Below the pieces are notes generated by a model, which was not told the origin of the DNA, did not search any database, and saw nothing but the letters and a program-made list of their open reading frames with translations. Position numbers and translations under genes: made by a program. From positions 1-19,507 of the forward strand of contig JBLNDG010000056.1 in assembly GCA_050261415.1 (NCBI GenBank): a stretch of DNA of 19,507 bases, written 5' to 3'. This DNA comes from JBLNDG01 sp050261415. GTDB taxonomy: Bacteria > Bacillota > Clostridia > Lutisporales > Lutisporaceae. Of the stretch, positions 1-8,430 are shown piece by piece; the stretch's first letter is position 1, and each line of letters begins with the position of its first letter.

Positions 1-149
1 ACACCTGACCGACTTAATAAAATATCCAATGCTATGAAATTCGTGACAACCTGATAGCTCAAAAGCTACAATTGGTAAGCCGTATGCCTTAATAGGGCAC
101 GTACGGTTTGATAAGGGGGGGAACTAAGGAATTAGTTTCCCTACTTTAT
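1..149 (+). mobile_element. Group II intron, 3' end (domains V and VI)
   Basis: The RNA folds like the catalytic 3' end of a bacterial group II intron. Domain V spans about 77-109: the AGC triad at 78-80, a long helix pairing 77-85 with 101-109, the two-base AC bulge at 99-100, and a distal helix 86-88/96-98. Domain VI is the hairpin 119-127/132-141, with a candidate branch-point A at 143 and an AT intron end near 149. The reverse-transcriptase ORF, if there is one, lies upstream of the window. The domain V tip reads UUAAUA and is one base shorter than the usual form closed by a GAAA tetraloop, so splicing activity is uncertain. The exact 3' splice site is inferred. Confidence 0.8.
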
Positions 150-165
150 TCTGTCCATTTAATGC

Positions 166-194
166 TTGAAGTAAGTACAAAAAAACATTATAGT
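166..194 (+). promoter_or_regulatory. Sigma-A promoter for lapA-recJ-apt
   Basis: A -35 box TTGAAG (166-171) and a -10 box TATAGT (189-194) are separated by 17 bases. The -10 box ends about 78 bases before the lapA-like start codon. The promoter lies immediately downstream of the intron 3' end, so this operon need not depend on transcription through the intron. Confidence 0.55.
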
Positions 195-271
195 ATTATT
201 GTTGGGCGGAATTGAAAATATATGATATTTTGTTTTTCAAATTCTGCCAAAAAATTTGTGGAGGGTATGAG

Positions 272-601
272 ATGCAGATTATTATTGTAACCTCAATGAT
301 ATTTTCCATTTTAATTGCATTTTTTGCCGTACAAAATGCGGAAATAGTCACAGTTAACCTGCTATGGTATAAGGTTAGCCTGTCGCAGGCAGTAATAATA
401 CTAAGTTCAGCATTGTTTGGGGTCCTCGTCATGCTGCCCTTTGATATCTTTAGAGCCGTAAAGCATAAGCTGAAGCTCATGGATATGAACGGGGAAATAA
501 AGAGACTTAAAGAGGAACTGGAGAAGGAAAAAACACTGAAAGCTTCTGAACCCGAAAAGGAAATAACACCAGCAGATACAATAAATAATGAGGTGCAATA
601 G
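272..601 (+). CDS. LapA-domain (DUF1049) membrane protein
   Basis: A 109-residue protein with two membrane segments (about residues 3-20 and 37-55) joined by the stretch FAVQNAEIVTVNLLWYKVSL, which is typical of the LapA/DUF1049 domain. The C-terminal tail (about 62-92) is charged and likely a coiled coil (GEIKRLKEELEKEK), placed in the cytoplasm by inference. In proteobacteria LapA takes part in lipopolysaccharide assembly control; Gram-positive relatives have no firmly known role, so only the domain is named. The ATG at 272 is chosen because GGAGGG lies 6 bases upstream; the frame stays open further upstream but without a ribosome binding site. It is first in an apparent operon with recJ (26 bases downstream) and apt. 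Confidence 0.85.
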   Translation: MQIIIVTSMIFSILIAFFAVQNAEIVTVNLLWYKVSLSQAVIILSSALFGVLVMLPFDIFRAVKHKLKLMDMNGEIKRLKEELEKEKTLKASEPEKEITPADTINNEVQ

Positions 602-627
602 TAATATGGATAGGCATGTGATAATCA

Positions 628-2331
628 TTGAATAAAAAATGGATGACCTATGAAAAGAATTATGGAAATATTGAAGAAATAAAAAGGGCATTCGATATAC
701 CGGAAATTATAGCAAGGTCTTTAATAAACAGAGATATTGATACAGTTGAGAAGGTTGCCAGGTTTTTCAATACCGGAATCGAGAACCTATATAATCCCTA
801 CTTGCTTAAAGGCTTGGGAAAGGCAGTAGAGGGAATAAGAAAAGCAATAAAGAGTAAAAAGAAGATTTGCATATATGGGGACTATGATGTAGATGGAATA
901 ACTTCTACTGCGATAATGGTAAAAACACTCCGGCATCTTGGTGCTGAAACGATATATTATATACCAAACAGGATGGATGAAGGGTACGGCTTGAGTAAAG
1001 CTTCAATTGAAAAGTTGAAGGAGCAGTGCGTACAGCTTTTGGTTACTGTAGACTGCGGCATCAGGGCAAATGAAGTGGTTGATTTGGCTAATAGTTTTGG
1101 AATGGAAGTAATCATTACCGATCACCACGAATGTGAGGATATACTTCCTAATGCCAACTGCATCGTGAATCCGCACCAACCGGGCTGTGAATATCCTTTC
1201 AAAGGACTGGCCGGAGTCGGTGTAGCCTTTAAGCTTGCAAGCGCCCTATTGGAAAAAGAGAATGTAAGCGGGCTTATGAAGGAGCTTGTTGTTATTGCGG
1301 CAGTTGGTACTGTTGCAGATGTTGTACCCTTAGTTGATGAAAACCGCATATTGGTTAAAAACGGCCTCGATGGGATCCAAAACACATCGAATCCGGGACT
1401 TAAGGCTCTTTTAGAGGTATGCGGCCTGAATAATAGAGAAATAAGCTCATATAATATTGCTTTTATGATTGCTCCACGTGTTAATGCAGCGGGAAGAATA
1501 GCAGATGCAACGCTATGTGTAGAGCTTCTGCTGACGGATAATAAGGAGCTTGCCCGGGATATAGCAAAAAAACTTGACGCAAATAACCGTGAGAGGCAGT
1601 CGATAGAAAACGAGATATTTGGCAGTGCTGAAATGAAAATCAGCAGCAGTGTAAATTTAAACCACGATAAGGTTATAGTATTGGATAGTGAACAGTGGCA
1701 TATAGGAGTTATTGGAATAGTAGCTTCCAAGCTGGTTGAGAGATATCACCTGCCGACACTTCTCATAACAAGGGAAGGCGACATTGGAAAGGGCTCGGCC
1801 CGAAGCATACCCCGTTTCAATTTATATGAAGCCATGGCTAAATGCAGCGATCTTTTCGAAAAGTTCGGCGGACATGAATTGGCAGCGGGCTTCACAATTA
1901 AAACCGATAAAATAGATGAACTCAGAAAAAGAATGAACCTGGAAGCAGAGAGCATCCTCGGAAAAGAGAAACTTATGCAGGAGGTGCTTGTTGATTACAA
2001 GCTTTCTCCAAAAGATATAAGTCTTAATACAGTAAAACAGCTTAGAATGCTTGAACCTTTTGGAATCGGGAATCCAAGCCCATTGTTTGTATATAGGGGA
2101 TTGAAGCTTCTTTCTGCAAAAGCAGTGGGTAATGACAGCAAACATTTGCTGTTTAACGTGTTTGACGGCGTTAATGAAATACGATGTATTGGTTTTAATT
2201 TAGGAAATATGCAAAGGTTATTATCAATTGGTAAAAAAATTGATATAATATGTAATGTGGAAAACAACATCTGGAATAATATCGAAAGCTTGCAATTAAG
2301 CGTTAAAGATATTAAACTGGCAATAAAATAA
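628..2331 (+). CDS. recJ: Single-stranded-DNA-specific exonuclease RecJ
   Basis: A 5'-3' single-strand DNA exonuclease of recombination and mismatch or base-excision repair, cytoplasmic and Mn/Mg dependent. The 567-residue length fits the core form (E. coli about 577). DHH-family motifs appear in order: DYDVDG at 85-90, TVDCGI near 139, DHH at 165-167, a GLAGVGVAFKL segment, GTVADVVPL near 226, and the DHHA1-domain motif GGHELAAG at 414-421; an OB-like C-terminal domain follows. The start is a TTG at 628 with only a weak AGG upstream; the first in-frame ATG (643) has no ribosome binding site and would remove five residues. It sits between lapA and apt (16 bases before apt) and is probably cotranscribed with both. 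Confidence 0.96.
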   Translation: MNKKWMTYEKNYGNIEEIKRAFDIPEIIARSLINRDIDTVEKVARFFNTGIENLYNPYLLKGLGKAVEGIRKAIKSKKKICIYGDYDVDGITSTAIMVKTLRHLGAETIYYIPNRMDEGYGLSKASIEKLKEQCVQLLVTVDCGIRANEVVDLANSFGMEVIITDHHECEDILPNANCIVNPHQPGCEYPFKGLAGVGVAFKLASALLEKENVSGLMKELVVIAAVGTVADVVPLVDENRILVKNGLDGIQNTSNPGLKALLEVCGLNNREISSYNIAFMIAPRVNAAGRIADATLCVELLLTDNKELARDIAKKLDANNRERQSIENEIFGSAEMKISSSVNLNHDKVIVLDSEQWHIGVIGIVASKLVERYHLPTLLITREGDIGKGSARSIPRFNLYEAMAKCSDLFEKFGGHELAAGFTIKTDKIDELRKRMNLEAESILGKEKLMQEVLVDYKLSPKDISLNTVKQLRMLEPFGIGNPSPLFVYRGLKLLSAKAVGNDSKHLLFNVFDGVNEIRCIGFNLGNMQRLLSIGKKIDIICNVENNIWNNIESLQLSVKDIKLAIK

Positions 2332-2347
2332 AGGCGGGGGTAAGAAT

Positions 2348-2866
2348 ATGAATTTAGACAACTACATAAGGGTAATTGAAGATTTTCCAAAGGAAGGCAT
2401 AAGCTTTAAGGATGTTACAACACTGGTCAAGGATGGAGAAGCTTACAAATACGCCATAAAATCCATCGCTGAAAAATTAAGGAATTTGAATGTGGATGTT
2501 GTAGTCGGGCCTGAAGCAAGAGGGTTTATTTTTGGAGCACCTGTTGCTTATGAATTGGGTGTCGGCTTTGTACCGGTGAGAAAGCCGGGAAAACTACCTG
2601 CCGAAACAGTACGTTATGAGTATAAGCTGGAGTACGGGATGGACGCGCTGGAGATACACAAGGATGCCATAAAACCGAGAGCCCGGGTTGCTGTTATAGA
2701 CGATCTGCTTGCAACAGGCGGGACTATATTATCTGCAGTTAAGCTGGTTGAAGCTCTTGGTGGAAAAGTGGTACATGTCGGATTCCTGATAGAGCTTGAA
2801 GGTCTTAACGGAAGAGATAATTTGAAAGATTACGAGGTAAGTTCTATTATTAAATATAATTATTAA
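2348..2866 (+). CDS. apt: Adenine phosphoribosyltransferase
   Basis: Purine salvage enzyme making AMP and pyrophosphate from adenine and PRPP in the cytoplasm. At 172 residues it has the family's usual size. The PRPP-binding signature VIDDLLATGGT is at 116-126; the N-terminal DFPKEGISFKDVTTL and the VGPEARGFIFGAPVAYELG stretch are diagnostic of Apt rather than of Hpt or Xpt. A purine-rich GGCGGGGG precedes the ATG. It is the last gene of the lapA-recJ-apt unit, followed 88 bases downstream by a terminator hairpin. The recJ-apt-relA order is common in Firmicutes and links purine salvage with (p)ppGpp metabolism. Confidence 0.97.
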   Translation: MNLDNYIRVIEDFPKEGISFKDVTTLVKDGEAYKYAIKSIAEKLRNLNVDVVVGPEARGFIFGAPVAYELGVGFVPVRKPGKLPAETVRYEYKLEYGMDALEIHKDAIKPRARVAVIDDLLATGGTILSAVKLVEALGGKVVHVGFLIELEGLNGRDNLKDYEVSSIIKYNY

Positions 2867-2954
2867 TCCAGATAACCACTTTATTAAGTCCAATTAAAGC
2901 CGCTATAGAAATTTACAATTGATAAAATAAAATAAATGTACTAAAATATATTTT

Positions 2955-2977
2955 AAGCTGGTGAAGCCAGCTTTTTT
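2955..2977 (+). terminator. Rho-independent terminator after apt
   Basis: The stem AAGCTGG (2955-2961) pairs with CCAGCTT (2967-2973) around a five-base loop; a run of six T occupies 2972-2977. It ends the lapA-recJ-apt transcript. Confidence 0.85.
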
Positions 2978-3030
2978 CATAACGAATAGGAGCAAATATT
3001 CCACCAAAAATTGAATGCTCCGTCAATGAG

Positions 3031-3083
3031 TTTCATAAAAGGCTTCCATGGTCGTTAAGATGCTTCAATAGAAGCCTTTTTTA
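3031..3083 (+). repeat. Dispersed 53-bp intergenic palindromic repeat, copy 1
   Basis: This stretch matches the reverse complement of 12621-12673 at 52 of 53 positions (the difference is at 3048), and weaker similarity extends about 20 bases further on its left side. It forms a hairpin pairing AAAAGGCTTC (3037-3046) with GAAGCCTTTT (3071-3080), followed by T residues to 3082, so it can act as a terminator in the + direction. It lies between the apt terminator and relA. Confidence 0.85.
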
Positions 3084-3142
3084 TATAAATAAATAATATA
3101 CTTCAATTCAGACTATTAACGCTCTAAAAGTTGGTGTTTTTT

Positions 3143-5311
3143 ATGTTACAAGAACTTATAAATATAATAAAAAAGTACAACCCTCTAAGCGATGTTGAAA
3201 TTGTTGAAAGGGCTTATAATTTTGCCGAAAAAGCTCATGATGGACAGAAGAGGGTATCCGGGGAAGACTACATTATTCATCCCATTGAAGTTGCTAAAAT
3301 TTTGGCTGAGTTGAATATGGACAATATTACAATAGCGGCCGGGATACTGCATGATATTATTGAAGATACGGATTACAGCTACGATGATTTAAAGAATATA
3401 TTCGGTGAGGAAATCACACTTCTGGTTGACGGGGTAACCAAGTTAGGAAAACTTGAATATAAGACAAAAGAAGAACAGCAGGCTGAGAGCCTTAGAAAAA
3501 TGTTTATTGCTATGGCAAAGGATATCAGGGTAATACTTATAAAACTAGCCGACAGGCTGCATAATATGAGGACCCTGAAGTACATGCCCCACGAAAAGCA
3601 AAAGGAAAAAGCAAAGGAGACCATGGAAATATACGCTCCCATCGCTCACAGGCTTGGTATATCCAAGATAAAATGGGAAATGGAAGATTTGGCTTTGAGG
3701 TATCTTGAACCAAAGGGATACTATGATTTGGTGGAAAAGGTAGCAAAGAAGAGAAAAGAAAGAGAAGACGAAATAAATAAGGTTATTGAGATACTTACAG
3801 AAAAGGTGAAGGAAGTCGGTATCGAAGCCCATATAGAGGGAAGACCCAAAAGTTTTTACAGCATCTACAGAAAAATGTACTATCAGAACAAAACCTTTGA
3901 GCAGATATTTGACCTTACCGCTGTAAGGATAATTGTTGATACAGTTAAGGATTGCTATGGAGTGCTGGGGATAGTCCATACATTATGGAAGCCCATACCC
4001 GGAAGATTCAAGGATTATATTGCAATGCCCAAGCCTAACATGTACCAATCCCTCCATACAACGCTGATTGGCGCGGAAGGCCAGCCCTTCGAGGTTCAGA
4101 TAAGGACCTGGGAGATGCACAAAATTGCTGAAATCGGTATAGCAGCTCACTGGAAATATAAAGAGGGTAAAACCTCACAAAGCGAATTTGATGAAAAGCT
4201 TAAATGGCTGCGCCAAATGCTTGAGTGGCAGAATGAAATAAAAGACACAAGGGAGTTTATGGAAACCCTCAAGGTAGACCTGTTTACCGATGAAGTCTAC
4301 GTGTTTACTCCAAAGGGGGATGTGGTAGATTTACCGGTAGAGTCGACTCCGATTGACTTTGCTTACAAGATACACAGCCAGATTGGAAATAAGTGCGTTG
4401 GGGCAAAAATAAACGGAAGAATAGTTACACTGGATTACAAGCTCCAGAATGGGGATATAGTTGAAGTTATTACCTCTGCAAATTCCAATGGGCCAAGCCG
4501 TGACTGGCTGAAAATTGTAAGAAGCTCACAAGCGAAAAACAAGATAAAGCAATGGTTTAAAAAAGAAAAAAGAGAAGAAAATATTCAAAAAGGAAAGGAA
4601 CTTCTGGAAAAAGAAGTACGGAGGCACGGATTCACTCCGGCGCAGCTTTTGAAGCAGGAGTGGCTGGAGCTCGTACACAAGAAGTTCAGCCTGCACACTG
4701 TAGATGATTTGTATTCCTCTCTGGGATTTGGCGGCTTGACCACCAACCAGGTTGTAATAAAGCTAAAGGAGGAATACAGGAAATCCATTAAAGCTGAAGA
4801 GCGGGAAGAGGATATACTTGACAAACAGCTTGAAAAGGCTCAGGACCGGAAGAAACGTCATCATGAAACAGGAGTTAAGGTTAAAGGTATAGAAAATATA
4901 ATGGTAAGGTTTTCGAAGTGCTGCAACCCGGTACCCGGTGACGAAGTCATAGGTTATATTACAAAAGGCAGGGGCGTCTCAGTACACAGAACTGACTGCC
5001 CGAATGTTTCGGACCTTATGGAAGAGCCGGATAGGCTTATTGAAGTTGAATGGAACAGCCAGACCAAAGTTTCTTACAACGCAGATGTAGAAGTAAGGGC
5101 TAGCGACAGGAAGGGACTGCTTGCTGAAATAACCACTATAATAGATGAAAGCAAGATAAATATTACTTCATTCCACTCAAGAACGACGAAGGACAAGATA
5201 GCAATAATAAATTTCATTCTTGAAATAACTGATATTGAACAGTTGAACAAACTGATAAGGAAATTCAGAAAAATAGAAGGCGTAATGGACGTTTTCAGAG
5301 CAAAGCAATAA
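3143..5311 (+). CDS. relA: Bifunctional (p)ppGpp synthetase/hydrolase
   Basis: Makes (p)ppGpp from ATP and GTP/GDP and degrades it, controlling the stringent response. About 722 residues. The N-terminal HD hydrolase domain is intact (HP at residue 46, HDIIED at 70-75). The synthetase domain has GRPKSFYSIYRKM, FDLTAVRIIVD and YQSLHTT. The RFKD motif at 288-291 is the basic version found in bifunctional Rel enzymes, in contrast to the acidic ExDD of synthesis-only RelA. A TGS domain (about 385-445), a zinc-finger-like segment with CCNPVPGDEV, and a C-terminal ACT domain follow. The start is uncertain: TTG 3131 and GTG 3134 are in frame, and no candidate has a clear ribosome binding site; ATG 3143 gives the usual N-terminus. 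dtd follows after 80 bases. Confidence 0.96.
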   Translation: MLQELINIIKKYNPLSDVEIVERAYNFAEKAHDGQKRVSGEDYIIHPIEVAKILAELNMDNITIAAGILHDIIEDTDYSYDDLKNIFGEEITLLVDGVTKLGKLEYKTKEEQQAESLRKMFIAMAKDIRVILIKLADRLHNMRTLKYMPHEKQKEKAKETMEIYAPIAHRLGISKIKWEMEDLALRYLEPKGYYDLVEKVAKKRKEREDEINKVIEILTEKVKEVGIEAHIEGRPKSFYSIYRKMYYQNKTFEQIFDLTAVRIIVDTVKDCYGVLGIVHTLWKPIPGRFKDYIAMPKPNMYQSLHTTLIGAEGQPFEVQIRTWEMHKIAEIGIAAHWKYKEGKTSQSEFDEKLKWLRQMLEWQNEIKDTREFMETLKVDLFTDEVYVFTPKGDVVDLPVESTPIDFAYKIHSQIGNKCVGAKINGRIVTLDYKLQNGDIVEVITSANSNGPSRDWLKIVRSSQAKNKIKQWFKKEKREENIQKGKELLEKEVRRHGFTPAQLLKQEWLELVHKKFSLHTVDDLYSSLGFGGLTTNQVVIKLKEEYRKSIKAEEREEDILDKQLEKAQDRKKRHHETGVKVKGIENIMVRFSKCCNPVPGDEVIGYITKGRGVSVHRTDCPNVSDLMEEPDRLIEVEWNSQTKVSYNADVEVRASDRKGLLAEITTIIDESKINITSFHSRTTKDKIAIINFILEITDIEQLNKLIRKFRKIEGVMDVFRAKQ

Positions 5312-5391
5312 TAACGGGCGATGGGCAATAGGGTAGTAAAGAAGCTATTATTGAACCAAAAGTCAAAAGCTTATAAAGACAGGAGGATAAG

Positions 5392-5841
5392 ATGAGAGCG
5401 GTAATACAAAGAGTAACCAGCGGAAGTGTAACTGTAGAGGGCAGAATTACAGGAAATATAGGAAAGGGTTTCGTGGTACTGCTGGGAGTTAATGAGAACG
5501 ACACTGCAGATGATGTGGTCTATATGGCGGACAAAATAGTAAACCTAAGGATTTTTGAAGATGAAGATGAAAAAATGAATCTGTCGCTTATGGATATAAA
5601 GGGTGAACTGTTGGTTGTTTCACAGTTTACACTTTACGGCGATTGCAGGAAGGGAAGAAGACCGAACTTTATGAGTGCCGCAAGGCCGGAAAAGGCAGAA
5701 GCTCTTTATAATGATTTTGTAAGCAAGTGCAGGAAAATGGGAGTAAAGACAGAAACGGGAATTTTTCAGGCAGATATGAAAGTAAGCATAGAAAATGACG
5801 GACCTGTTACCGTAATAGTTGACAGTGAGAAGATAATATAA
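5392..5841 (+). CDS. dtd: D-aminoacyl-tRNA deacylase
   Basis: Removes D-amino acids (and glycine mischarged on tRNA-Ala) from tRNAs, a proofreading step in translation. The 149-residue length is typical. The two cross-subunit active-site motifs are present: SQFTLYGD at 77-84 and the GP-motif region NDGPVT at 135-140. A strong AGGAGG precedes the ATG by 6 bases. It follows relA, as in many Firmicutes, and is followed 37 bases later by a metallo-beta-lactamase-fold gene. Confidence 0.97.
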   Translation: MRAVIQRVTSGSVTVEGRITGNIGKGFVVLLGVNENDTADDVVYMADKIVNLRIFEDEDEKMNLSLMDIKGELLVVSQFTLYGDCRKGRRPNFMSAARPEKAEALYNDFVSKCRKMGVKTETGIFQADMKVSIENDGPVTVIVDSEKII

Positions 5842-5878
5842 ATATTGTCATATATTGATTTCAGATGGAGGCTTAAGC

Positions 5879-6499
5879 ATGGAATTCAAAAGACTTCCAC
5901 TGGGTATATACCAGGCAAACTGTTATATAGTGAATGACGAAAAAACAGAGGAATCTGCAGTTATAGATCCCGGAGGGGAATTTGAAGAGATTAGGAAACA
6001 ACTGGAGGCTAATAAGCTTAAGGTTAAATACATCATACTGACTCATGCACACGGTGACCATATAGGAGCACTGGAGGAGCTGAAGGAGTACTCAAAGGCA
6101 CCTGTCTGCCTTCATAAGCAAGACCTTGAAATGCTTAGGAGCAGCAAGAAAAACTTATCTTCAGTGATGGGATATAACAGTGTTGAAATGGAGGGGGACC
6201 GTCTTCTGGACGACGGGGAGGTATTGGTGCTTGGAGATACAAAGCTTGAAATAATACATACTCCCGGACATTCGGAAGGAAGCATATGCGTCAAATGCGA
6301 AAACGTATTGTTCTCCGGAGATACACTGTTTGCTCGCTCAATAGGACGGACCGACCTTGAAGGAGGATCCTACGAGGCAATAATAGAATCAATAAAGAGC
6401 AAACTGCTGGTTTTGGCAGGCAATACCGTCGTATATCCAGGGCATGGCGGTGCAACAACAATAAATGATGAAAAAAACAATAATCCGTTTCTGCAATAG
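5879..6499 (+). CDS. Metallo-beta-lactamase-fold hydrolase, glyoxalase II-like
   Basis: A 206-residue MBL-fold metallohydrolase. The metal ligands are visible: THAHGDH at 55-61, HTPGH at 127-131, the GDTLFARSIGRTDL segment, and PGHGGATT near the C-terminus. The small size and the SIGRTDL stretch place it with YcbL/glyoxalase II-like hydrolases that act on thioester-type substrates. It lacks the C-terminal substrate domain of classical glutathione-dependent glyoxalase II, so the substrate is unknown. The ATG at 5879 is chosen for its upstream GGAGG; the frame is open eight codons earlier from a TTG but lacks a ribosome binding site there. It lies downstream of relA-dtd and is probably cotranscribed with them. 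Confidence 0.93.
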   Translation: MEFKRLPLGIYQANCYIVNDEKTEESAVIDPGGEFEEIRKQLEANKLKVKYIILTHAHGDHIGALEELKEYSKAPVCLHKQDLEMLRSSKKNLSSVMGYNSVEMEGDRLLDDGEVLVLGDTKLEIIHTPGHSEGSICVKCENVLFSGDTLFARSIGRTDLEGGSYEAIIESIKSKLLVLAGNTVVYPGHGGATTINDEKNNNPFLQ

Positions 6500-6641
6500 A
6501 ATAAATAGATTGTTACACTGCGTCAATGGATGAATATGCTCCCGGCAAACGGAAAGAATAATAGAAGATTATTATTAAGGTTCGGTAAAAAAGGTATAAA
6601 GGCAATGTACACCGGAAACCTGTATATGGGAGGTTCTGTCA

Positions 6642-6824
6642 ATGAACAAGTCTTCTAAAAAAATGTTGGACGGGAAGCATAAGAGTCGTGTTTTTGACGA
6701 GTATAACGAGCTTGTTGATATGATCGAGTCTGGAATGGAAGATTATGAAATTGCTGCAGAGCTGGGTGTGTCTGCAAATTATGTTACGGAAGTAAAAAAA
6801 GATTTTTATAATGATTATGTTTAG
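6642..6824 (+). CDS. Small helix-turn-helix protein of unknown function
   Basis: A 60-residue basic/acidic protein with a good ribosome binding site (GGGAGG) before its ATG. Residues about 33-53 (DYEIAAELGVSANYVTEVKKD) read as a helix-turn-helix, with the AAELGVS turn typical of sigma-70 region 4 or resolvase-like DNA-binding segments. There are no Cys residues and no other domain. It ends 8 bases before hemZ, so the two are probably cotranscribed; a DNA-binding regulatory role is only inferred. I do not recognise a named family. Confidence 0.75.
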   Translation: MNKSSKKMLDGKHKSRVFDEYNELVDMIESGMEDYEIAAELGVSANYVTEVKKDFYNDYV

Positions 6825-6832
6825 GGGATATT

Positions 6833-8335
6833 ATGATAGTCTTAAAATTGATAGACCATGATTATAACTATGAAGTTTCCGACATCTTAAGAATGTATTT
6901 TGGCAAATCTGAAATAAGGTCGGAAGAAGCTTTGGCAGATAGCCAAAGCTTTTTACAGTCAGAAGATTATTTGGTCATAAGTGCGCTATGTAAAGATAAT
7001 GGCAAATATGTATGCACATCGGAAATTTCCACAAAGGACAGGAATGAGAAACATTCTGAGATACTGGATGCTTCAGAGCCATCGCAAAAAGACCTGAAAA
7101 GATTGATTAAAAAATCGATGTACAAGCTTATGACTAAAGTATTCGATAAAGAGTTCCCATGGGGTATACTTACGGGTATAAGGCCGGTTAAAATTGTTCA
7201 TGACCTATTGGATAAGGGGTTTCCGAAGGAAAGTATAATAAACAGGCTCCAAAGCGAATACCTGATGAGCAGGGACAGGGCAGAGCTGTCATTGGAAATT
7301 GCAAATATCGAGAGACCTTTTATATATCCTATGAGGGATAACTCCTTAAGCCTTTATATAGGAATACCATTCTGCCCAAGCAGGTGCCATTATTGCTCCT
7401 TTACCTCCAACCCGATCAGCCGGTTTAAGGATTCAGTGGATACGTACGTGGAGAGCCTGATGAAAGAGATAAAGGAAGTTTCCAATTATTTGAATAATGA
7501 GGGCTTTTCTGTACAGACCGTATATATTGGCGGTGGGACTCCTACAGTATTGAATGAGATACAATTGAAAAGACTTATCGACTGTATTAATAACTGTTTT
7601 AGCAGAAGCTTTGAGGAGTTTACCTGTGAGGCCGGAAGGCCGGATTCAATAAATGCAGCGAAACTGCAGGCCATGAAGGCAGGCGGGGTTACCAGGATAA
7701 GCATTAATCCGCAAACAATGAAGAATGAAACGCTGCGCAGAATTGGAAGAGTGCACAGCACCGAATCTGTGCTTAAAAGCTTCGCTATGGCAAGAGAAGC
7801 GGGCTTTAGAAACATTAACATGGATATGATAGTGGGGCTTCCCGGTGAAAAACTGGACAGTGTCGCCTATACCCTTGATGAAATAAAAAAACTGGCTCCG
7901 GACAGTGTAACAGTCCATACAATGGCAATAAAGAGGGCATCGGTATATAATGAGCATTTCAAGGAAATTGAGCTGCCCGATGATGATGAAGTATCCGCAA
8001 TGATGGAATACACAAAGGAATTCCTCAGGGGTATGAATATGCATCCTTATTATCTGTACCGCCAGAAACATATGCTTCAGAACCTGGAGAACATAGGCTT
8101 TTCAAGGAAAGGCCTTGAGTGTATATACAATATGCAAATCATAGAAGAAAAACAGACAATAGTTGCTTTTGGCGCAGATGCAGTTACAAAGGTTGTAATC
8201 GGAAGTGAGAACAGGATTGAAAGGCAGCACAATATAAAAGATGTGAAGCTCTATATAAATAATGTCGATGAAATGATTAAGAAAAAAATTGAACAACTGA
8301 AAATTATCAATAATACCATTTATATCAATACATAG
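6833..8335 (+). CDS. hemZ: Coproporphyrinogen dehydrogenase-like radical SAM protein HemZ
   Basis: A 500-residue radical SAM enzyme of the HemN/HemZ branch. The [4Fe-4S] cluster motif is C181-x3-C185-x2-C188 (PFCPSRCHYCSF), preceded by YIGIPF; the SAM-binding YIGGGTPT lies about 45 residues later, and EAGRPDSI and GLPGE follow. The roughly 165-residue N-terminal extension before the cluster is the HemZ hallmark and is absent from HemN and HemW. Annotated HemZ proteins are assigned oxygen-independent coproporphyrinogen III oxidation, but many anaerobes with this gene make no protoheme, so the true substrate here is uncertain. It follows the small HTH gene closely. The start is ATG 6833, after a GGGG ribosome binding site. 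Confidence 0.9.
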   Translation: MIVLKLIDHDYNYEVSDILRMYFGKSEIRSEEALADSQSFLQSEDYLVISALCKDNGKYVCTSEISTKDRNEKHSEILDASEPSQKDLKRLIKKSMYKLMTKVFDKEFPWGILTGIRPVKIVHDLLDKGFPKESIINRLQSEYLMSRDRAELSLEIANIERPFIYPMRDNSLSLYIGIPFCPSRCHYCSFTSNPISRFKDSVDTYVESLMKEIKEVSNYLNNEGFSVQTVYIGGGTPTVLNEIQLKRLIDCINNCFSRSFEEFTCEAGRPDSINAAKLQAMKAGGVTRISINPQTMKNETLRRIGRVHSTESVLKSFAMAREAGFRNINMDMIVGLPGEKLDSVAYTLDEIKKLAPDSVTVHTMAIKRASVYNEHFKEIELPDDDEVSAMMEYTKEFLRGMNMHPYYLYRQKHMLQNLENIGFSRKGLECIYNMQIIEEKQTIVAFGADAVTKVVIGSENRIERQHNIKDVKLYINNVDEMIKKKIEQLKIINNTIYINT

Positions 8336-8341
8336 AAATTA

Positions 8342-8368
8342 TTTACATTTACTTTTGCATGTTATAAA
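8342..8368 (+). promoter_or_regulatory. Possible promoter before the exported-protein gene
   Basis: An extended -10 element, TG (8360-8361) then TATAAA at 8363-8368, follows a TTTACA -35-like box (8342-8347). The spacer of 15 bases is short, so this is tentative. It lies about 60 bases before the start of the small exported-protein gene. Confidence 0.35.
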
Positions 8369-8430
8369 ATATAGTTATACTACATGGGAAGCTTAATCTA
8401 TTAAGTTTTAATTAGAAAGGAAGGATACGA

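Noticed and set aside
1122..1730. A 202-codon ORF on the - strand inside recJ
   Set aside because: Antisense to clear RecJ catalytic motifs, rich in Ser/Leu/Ile with no domain and no ribosome binding site.
2919..2947. A promoter-like pair TTGATA-N17-TAAAAT upstream of relA
   Set aside because: The predicted transcript would start at the apt terminator hairpin (2955), and the region is very A/T rich, so chance is likely. I could not find a better relA promoter.
3037..3082. CRISPR or tandem-repeat array
   Set aside because: The repeat here occurs once, with its partner 9.5 kb away in inverted orientation; there is no regular spacing or spacer series. No CRISPR array was seen anywhere in the window.
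6551..6585. An AATAATA/TATTATT-type inverted repeat in the gap before the small HTH gene
   Set aside because: Only weak A-T pairs and no T run; not a credible terminator or operator.
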